This document shows positions 5,106 through 8,739 of a stretch of 8,739 nucleotides of DNA, piece by piece. The number at the start of each line of letters is the position of its first letter. Position 1 is the first letter of the stretch. This stretch comes from Candidatus Iainarchaeum sp. (GTDB lineage Archaea > Iainarchaeota > Iainarchaeia > Iainarchaeales > JAFCFF01): NCBI GenBank assembly GCA_017608775.1, contig JAFCFF010000022.1:1-8739 (forward strand). Reading direction: 5' to 3'. Under the pieces are notes generated by a model. That model was not told where the DNA came from. It worked only from the letters and a program-made list of their open reading frames with translations, and did not search any database. Made by a program: the position numbers and the translations under genes.

Positions 5106-5108
5106 AGA

Positions 5109-5181
5109 AGCCCCGTGTTGTAGCGGTCAAGCATGCAAGGCTCTGGACCTTGCGACCCCGGTTCAAATCCGGGCGGGGCTA
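5109..5181 (+). tRNA. tRNA-Gln (anticodon CTG)
   Basis: The acceptor stem is AGCCCCG (5109-5115) with CGGGGCT (5174-5180), and the discriminator is A5181. The anticodon stem CAAGG/CCTTG encloses loop CTCTGGA, placing CTG at 5143-5145. The T arm is CCCGG-TTCAAAT-CCGGG. The D stem is weak (TGT/GCA plus a mismatch at 10-25). No CCA is encoded and there is no intron. The A1-U72 pair fits archaeal tRNA-Gln, which is normally charged through Glu-tRNA-Gln amidation by GatDE. It reads only CAG codons unless another tRNA-Gln exists elsewhere. Confidence 0.93.
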
Positions 5182-5190
5182 TTGCTCATC

Positions 5191-5198
5191 CTTAAATG
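5191..5198 (+). promoter_or_regulatory. TATA-like box for the heptose kinase gene
   Basis: CTTAAATG is centred about 25-26 nt before ATG 5220, with no SD upstream of that ATG. This predicts a leaderless mRNA and supports 5220 over the in-frame ATG at 5196, which would lie inside or just after the TATA box. Confidence 0.5.
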
Positions 5199-5219
5199 TT
5201 TTTTCTCTGTCCTTGCAAT

Positions 5220-6107
5220 ATGATTTATGTTGTTGGGGACGTAATGCTTGATAAGTATACTTATGGAGGAGTACAAAGAATCTCCCCGGAAGCACCAATT
5301 CCTATCCTAAAAATAGAGAAATCAGAATATAAGCTTGGTGGAGCAGCAAACGTTGCAAACAACCTCAAGCCATTTTCAAGAGTTATGCTTCTGGGAGTTT
5401 TAGGCAAGGATGAAAACGCAAAACATGTTGAAAAACTTTTAAGAAACGCCGGGATTACTTTTTATTTTGAGAAAAACAAAAAAAAGACAACCCTAAAGGA
5501 AAGGCTTCTTTCCATGGAATACTCACAACAGCTGCTTAGACTAGACCTTGAGGATTCCTCTCCGATAAACCCAAAAACAGCAAAAAATCTGGTATCCAAA
5601 ATTCCTAGGAACAGCTATGTTATTATTTCTGACTATAGAAAAGGAGTTGTCACAAAGGAACTTCTTTCATTTCTAACCTCAAAAAACTGTAAGATTTTTG
5701 TTGACGGAAAACCAGAGAATCTATCATTTTACAAAAATCTCTTTGTTCTAAAGTTCAACTACAAAGAAGCTTGTAGAGCACTAAACACAGATATCACAAA
5801 CAAACTTTCCGAACTTAAAAAGCTAGCAAAAAAACTTTCTATAATCGCAAACTCAAACATTATAATAACAAGAGCCGCAGAAGGATCTTTAGGAATGTTT
5901 GGCTCTAAACTTTATGTAACAAAGCCCCAGAAAGTAGAGGTTGCTGATGTCACAGGAGCAGGAGACACCTTTATCGCATTTCTTGCTCTTTCTTTTAAAA
6001 AAGGAAAAAACATAAATAAAAGCCTTGAAATTGCAAACCTAGCAGCCTCTAAGGTTGTTTCCAAGCCAGGGACCGCTATTCTCTCAAAAAAAGAAATTAA
6101 AATTTAA
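5220..6107 (+). CDS. hldA: D-glycero-D-manno-heptose-7-phosphate kinase (HldE/RfaE kinase domain only)
   Basis: The product is 295 residues of the PfkB/ribokinase fold. The start MIYVVGDVMLDKYTYGG matches RfaE-type kinases and is favoured over ATG 5196. Motifs are: ISPEAPIPIL at 21-30; LGGAANVANNL at 39-49, the hallmark of this family; SDYRKGV at 137-143; a KFNYKEA segment at 178-184 in place of the usual TPN-type motif; and DVTGAGDT at 243-250 with catalytic base D249. The enzyme phosphorylates heptose-7-phosphate at C1. The nucleotidyltransferase half found in bifunctional HldE (about 475 aa) is absent. The gene lies just upstream of gmhA, whose product would be its substrate, with a 39-nt gap, so the pathway link is strong. 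Bacterial family naming is used; the stereochemistry (beta-type ADP or another sugar nucleotide) is not shown. Confidence 0.85.
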   Translation: MIYVVGDVMLDKYTYGGVQRISPEAPIPILKIEKSEYKLGGAANVANNLKPFSRVMLLGVLGKDENAKHVEKLLRNAGITFYFEKNKKKTTLKERLLSMEYSQQLLRLDLEDSSPINPKTAKNLVSKIPRNSYVIISDYRKGVVTKELLSFLTSKNCKIFVDGKPENLSFYKNLFVLKFNYKEACRALNTDITNKLSELKKLAKKLSIIANSNIIITRAAEGSLGMFGSKLYVTKPQKVEVADVTGAGDTFIAFLALSFKKGKNINKSLEIANLAASKVVSKPGTAILSKKEIKI

Positions 6108-6115
6108 AAACTATT

Positions 6116-6123
6116 TTTAATAT
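6116..6123 (+). promoter_or_regulatory. TATA-like box for gmhA
   Basis: TTTAATAT is centred about 27 nt before ATG 6147 in the 39-nt gap after the kinase gene, and no SD precedes the ATG. gmhA may therefore have its own leaderless transcript. Confidence 0.45.
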
Positions 6124-6146
6124 TTTTGCCTGTTTTCTTCTAATTC

Positions 6147-6734
6147 ATGAAACAAGAAGAAATATCAAGAAACATAGAAAATTCCTTTAGAGAAGCAATA
6201 GAAACAAAAAAAGAGTTTTTATCTTTATACAAAAACTTACTTATAGAGGCAATAAACAAAACCTCAGAGGCACTGAAAAAAGGAAATAAACTTCTCATAT
6301 GTGGTAACGGAGGCAGCGCAGCAGATGCAACCCATTTTTCCGGAGAATTGGTTGGTAGATTTTACAGGGAAAGAAAGGCCTTACCAGCAATTTCCCTTTC
6401 CACAAACATTTCATCTTTAACGGCAATAGCAAATGACTATGGATATCAAGAGGTTTTTAGAAGACAGGTTGTGGCACATGGAAGAAAAGGAGATATTTTA
6501 TATGCAATCTCCACATCTGGAAACTCCCTGAACATCATAAAAGCAGTTGAGGAGGCAAAGAAAATAGGAATGTTTACAATTGGGTTTCTTGGAAAGGACG
6601 GAGGAAAGTTGAAAAAAATGGTTGATTTAGCCTTTGTTGTTTCCTCAAACAAAACCCCAAGAATACAAGAAATCCACGAACTTCTCTATCATATAATTTG
6701 TGAGGAAGTAGAAAAACTTCTTTTTCCAGGTTAA
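6147..6734 (+). CDS. gmhA: Sedoheptulose-7-phosphate isomerase (phosphoheptose isomerase)
   Basis: The product is 195 residues, the normal length of GmhA, with a SIS domain. It converts sedoheptulose-7-phosphate to D-glycero-D-manno-heptose-7-phosphate, the first step toward nucleotide-activated heptose. CGNGGSAADATHFSGELVGRF at 52-72 carries H63 and E67. TSGNS at 123-127 binds the phosphate. RIQEIHELLYH at 172-182 carries Q174 and H182. The H/E/Q/H set has the spacing of the zinc and catalytic residues known in bacterial GmhA (H64, E68, Q175, H183 in Burkholderia pseudomallei). The active site looks complete. Its stop codon overlaps the end of convergent cysS by 4 nt. Other SIS proteins such as DiaA are less likely given the neighbouring heptose kinase. 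Confidence 0.92.
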   Translation: MKQEEISRNIENSFREAIETKKEFLSLYKNLLIEAINKTSEALKKGNKLLICGNGGSAADATHFSGELVGRFYRERKALPAISLSTNISSLTAIANDYGYQEVFRRQVVAHGRKGDILYAISTSGNSLNIIKAVEEAKKIGMFTIGFLGKDGGKLKKMVDLAFVVSSNKTPRIQEIHELLYHIICEEVEKLLFPG

Positions 6735-8230
6735 ATTTTCTTAAAAACAACAACATCCCTGGAATCCCTTACCTCATAACCAAGCCTATTCAGAAAAGAC
6801 CTTATCTTATCGCTTTTCTTCCATTCCTTTCTGTTTCTGTAAAAGTTCCTTATCTTAAGAAGCTCCTTTATCCTGGATATGTTGGTTTTTTTCCTTAATG
6901 CTTTCTGAATTTCAGTGGTTTTTTCTATGTCCTTAGCCTCCTCACAAACTCTAACAAAGTCTATTTTTGGCTCTCTTTCTAATACAGAAAAAACATTGTC
7001 AGTTTTAAGTAAAATTTCCCTTGCTTTCTTATAGAAATTGGAATCTCTTATTTTTTCCCTGTTTTTCTCAACAAAAGACAAAAATTCATGTAAGATTGCC
7101 AGGGCCTCTGGCGTGTTTAAGTCATCATCCATTTTTTCCTCAAATTTCTTCAGGAATCTCTCCAATGTTTTTGTTTTTTTACTTCCCTTTTTGTAAAGCC
7201 TTTCCAAAACAAGAATATCCTCATATATGTTTTGGAGTTTTTCCCTGTTTTTTCTTGCAGCCTCAAGGCTTTTTCTTGTGAAGTTCATCAAACTCCTGTA
7301 GTGTGTTGTTATGTATAAGAATCTTAGATCCAGTGGAGAGTAGCCCCATCCCATAATTTCCCTTAACTTATAATCGTTTTTCAGGCTTTTGGACATCTTT
7401 TCTCCCTCAACCAAGAGATGTTCCATATGTATCCAGTTTTTCACAAACTGTTTGTTGGTTGCCCCCTCTGCCTGTGCAATCTCATTTTCATGATGAGGAA
7501 ATATCAAGTCAACTCCTCCTGTGTGTATATCAAAACTTTTGCCTAAGTATTTCATTGACATGACAGAGCACTCTATATGCCAGCCAGGCCTTCCTTTTAT
7601 CTTAATTTTTTTGTTTTTTATTCTAAATTCTGCATTCCAATATATCTCTCCATCCTCGTTTTTCCAGGCCTTCCATAACGCAAAGTCAGAGACGTCTTCC
7701 TTTCCGTATTCGTCATGGCTTATTCTTTGTAGTTTTTTACTTTTTCCAGGCTTTACTCCTGACAATTTTCCATAGTTCTTGAATTTTCTAACACTATAGT
7801 AAATAGAACCATCCTCTCCTAAGTATGCAATTCCCTTATCAAGAAGAGATTGTATAAGAGAAACCATTTCCTTGATATGCTCTGTTGCTCTTGGATACTT
7901 ATATGCTTTTTCTATGTTTAGCATGTTTATTTCCCTGAAAAACTCCCTCTCATAGAACTTTGTTAGTTTTTTCATTTTTCCCAGGTCTCCGGCCGAAGCT
8001 TTTATAATCTTATCTTCAACATCTGTGATGTTTAGGACCCATTTTACATTATATCCCTTAAATTCCAGGTATCTTACAACAAGATCTGAGGAAACCATTG
8101 TTCTATAGTTTCCTATATGTGGGTATTGATAGACAGTTGGTCCGCAGGTATATATCCCAACATGTTGTTTTCTAAGAGGCCTGAAAACCTCTTTTTTCTT
8201 TGTTAGAGTGTTGTAAACTCTAAAAACCAT
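6731..8230 (-). CDS. cysS: Cysteinyl-tRNA synthetase
   Basis: The product is 499 residues and looks like a complete class I enzyme that charges tRNA-Cys. The start is placed at the ATG of MVFRVYNTL because the family begins here. An in-frame ATG at 8344 would add 38 unrelated residues and run into the upstream gene. Motifs: CGPTVY at 29-34; HIGN at 38-41 (HIGH equivalent); zinc ligands C29, C221, H246 and E250, matching C28, C209, H234 and E238 of E. coli; KMSKS at 278-282; the DALR-like helical domain; and a C-terminal IRNFYRNRKEWKKSDKIR segment. There is no SD; a TATA-like box about 26 nt upstream suggests a leaderless transcript. The gene sits 43 nt after the preceding minus-strand gene and converges on gmhA. 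A CysRS implies direct Cys-tRNA charging, not only the SepRS/SepCysS route of many methanogens. Confidence 0.96.
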   Translation of the reverse strand: MVFRVYNTLTKKKEVFRPLRKQHVGIYTCGPTVYQYPHIGNYRTMVSSDLVVRYLEFKGYNVKWVLNITDVEDKIIKASAGDLGKMKKLTKFYEREFFREINMLNIEKAYKYPRATEHIKEMVSLIQSLLDKGIAYLGEDGSIYYSVRKFKNYGKLSGVKPGKSKKLQRISHDEYGKEDVSDFALWKAWKNEDGEIYWNAEFRIKNKKIKIKGRPGWHIECSVMSMKYLGKSFDIHTGGVDLIFPHHENEIAQAEGATNKQFVKNWIHMEHLLVEGEKMSKSLKNDYKLREIMGWGYSPLDLRFLYITTHYRSLMNFTRKSLEAARKNREKLQNIYEDILVLERLYKKGSKKTKTLERFLKKFEEKMDDDLNTPEALAILHEFLSFVEKNREKIRDSNFYKKAREILLKTDNVFSVLEREPKIDFVRVCEEAKDIEKTTEIQKALRKKTNISRIKELLKIRNFYRNRKEWKKSDKIRSFLNRLGYEVRDSRDVVVFKKI

Positions 8231-8250
8231 AGAAAGAGAATATAAAACAA

Positions 8251-8260
8251 ACTTAAAAAA
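8251..8260 (-). promoter_or_regulatory. TATA-like box for cysS
   Basis: On the minus strand TTTTTTAAGT is centred about 26 nt before the cysS ATG at 8230, in the 43-nt gap after the upstream gene. The spacing fits a leaderless start. Confidence 0.4.
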
Positions 8261-8273
8261 AGCTTCTCCCCAG

Positions 8274-8739
8274 CTACTTAACGTAAATTCTTTCAGTTCT
8301 ATCCGCCAACAATTCATGAGTCCTTCTGTCATATGCCTGAACATGCAAGAGATATTCTCCTCTTCTTGGAACTCTTTTAAATAGATGAAGCTCGCTCTTT
8401 ATTTTCTGTCCTCCTCTAAGAGCATACTCAGACTCATAGACATTGCTTTCAAGGAAAATCCTGTGTCCTGTTTTTTCTAGCTCAACATCGATGTAAGGCT
8501 TGACTATTCTTTTGCTTCTGTTTTCAAATATAAAAACAACCTTTTCAATAAGCCCCTCGTCAGGCCCTAGAAAACGGGCTTTTACAGACAGTATATTCAA
8601 ACTAAAAGGAAGTTCCTCAACTTTCTTCATCACTATTTCTTCTTCTGTTCCTTTGGAAACCTCCTCTGCGATATCTCTCTTAAGGGCTTTTTCCTCTAAA
8701 CTTAAAAGCCGATTTTCCAGTTTTAACAACTTTTCGTTA
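8274..8739 (-). CDS. Unrecognised coiled-coil plus beta-rich protein, 5'-truncated
   Basis: About 154 residues are visible and the frame is open to the window edge, so the TTG at 8729 need not be the start. The visible N-terminal 40 residues (KLLKLENRLLSLEEKALKRD and following) have heptad-like Leu spacing and many charges, suggesting a coiled coil. From about residue 50 the pattern of alternating hydrophobics (ARFLGPDEG, VVFIFENRS, PYIDVELEKTG, EYLLHVQAYDRRT, ERIYVK) looks like one immunoglobulin-like beta-sandwich ending at the C-terminus. No transmembrane segment or catalytic motif is visible in this part. I do not recognise the family. It lies 43 nt upstream of cysS on the same strand, but cysS seems to have its own promoter. 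Confidence 0.65.
   Translation of the reverse strand, partial: NEKLLKLENRLLSLEEKALKRDIAEEVSKGTEEEIVMKKVEELPFSLNILSVKARFLGPDEGLIEKVVFIFENRSKRIVKPYIDVELEKTGHRIFLESNVYESEYALRGGQKIKSELHLFKRVPRRGEYLLHVQAYDRRTHELLADRTERIYVK

Noticed and set aside
653..5181. The two tRNA genes as direct att repeats bounding one large integrated element
   Set aside because: They share only the general T-loop GGTTCAAAT; stems differ, so this is ordinary tRNA similarity.
5196..5219. Upstream in-frame ATG for the heptose kinase
   Set aside because: It would add MFFLCPCN, not found at the start of this family, and it overlaps the predicted TATA box; 5220 fits better.
7021..7281. Plus-strand open frame inside cysS
   Set aside because: It is opposite well-conserved CysRS sequence, with a Phe-rich composition typical of antisense to Lys-rich coding DNA.
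8231..8344. Upstream in-frame ATG for cysS at 8344
   Set aside because: The extra 38 residues are read out of frame through the coding end of the upstream gene and do not resemble CysRS.
1..8739. CRISPR array, rRNA gene, insertion sequence or transposase
   Set aside because: No regularly spaced repeats, rRNA signature sequences, transposase motifs or long terminal inverted repeats were seen on either strand.

Overview
The window looks archaeal, probably from a small-genome or uncultivated lineage; I cannot name the group. Both tRNA genes lack an encoded CCA. The tRNA-Gln has an A1-U72 acceptor pair, which fits archaeal tRNA-Gln. Several start codons have no Shine-Dalgarno (SD) sequence but sit about 26-28 nt downstream of a TATA-like box, the layout of archaeal leaderless transcripts. 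DNA is AT-rich and genes are tightly packed.

Left flank (1-724): the 3' part of a ribose-5-phosphate isomerase A (RpiA)-like gene whose active-site motifs look lost, then tRNA-Met(CAT). Middle block (725-5108), between two tRNA genes: an HNH nuclease gene with a strong SD; a leader region carrying a predicted leaderless 23-residue ORF ending in three cysteines; a cysteine synthase gene whose start is out of frame with the best SD/ATG; then a NifX/orange-protein-like small protein followed by two overlapping MinD-type ATPases with inserted ferredoxin domains. Right flank (5109-8739): tRNA-Gln(CTG), a heptose-7-phosphate kinase (HldE/RfaE kinase domain only), sedoheptulose-7-phosphate isomerase (GmhA), then on the minus strand cysteinyl-tRNA synthetase (CysS) and the end of an unrecognised coiled-coil/beta-rich protein.

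Functional themes are: sugar phosphate to activated heptose (GmhA makes heptose-7-P, the kinase phosphorylates C1); cysteine supply and use (cysteine synthase, CysS, a polycysteine leader); and metal-sulfur cluster handling (NifX-like protein plus ferredoxin-ATPases).

The most interesting element is the leader at 1458-1650. A TATA box predicts transcription starting at or near an ATG that opens a short ORF ending Cys-Cys-Cys-stop, followed by a perfect 8-bp hairpin and then the SD of the cysteine synthase region. This resembles the leaderless polycysteine attenuators described in mycobacteria. It would be a candidate cysteine-sensing leader in an archaeal setting. All functional statements are inferred from sequence reading alone.
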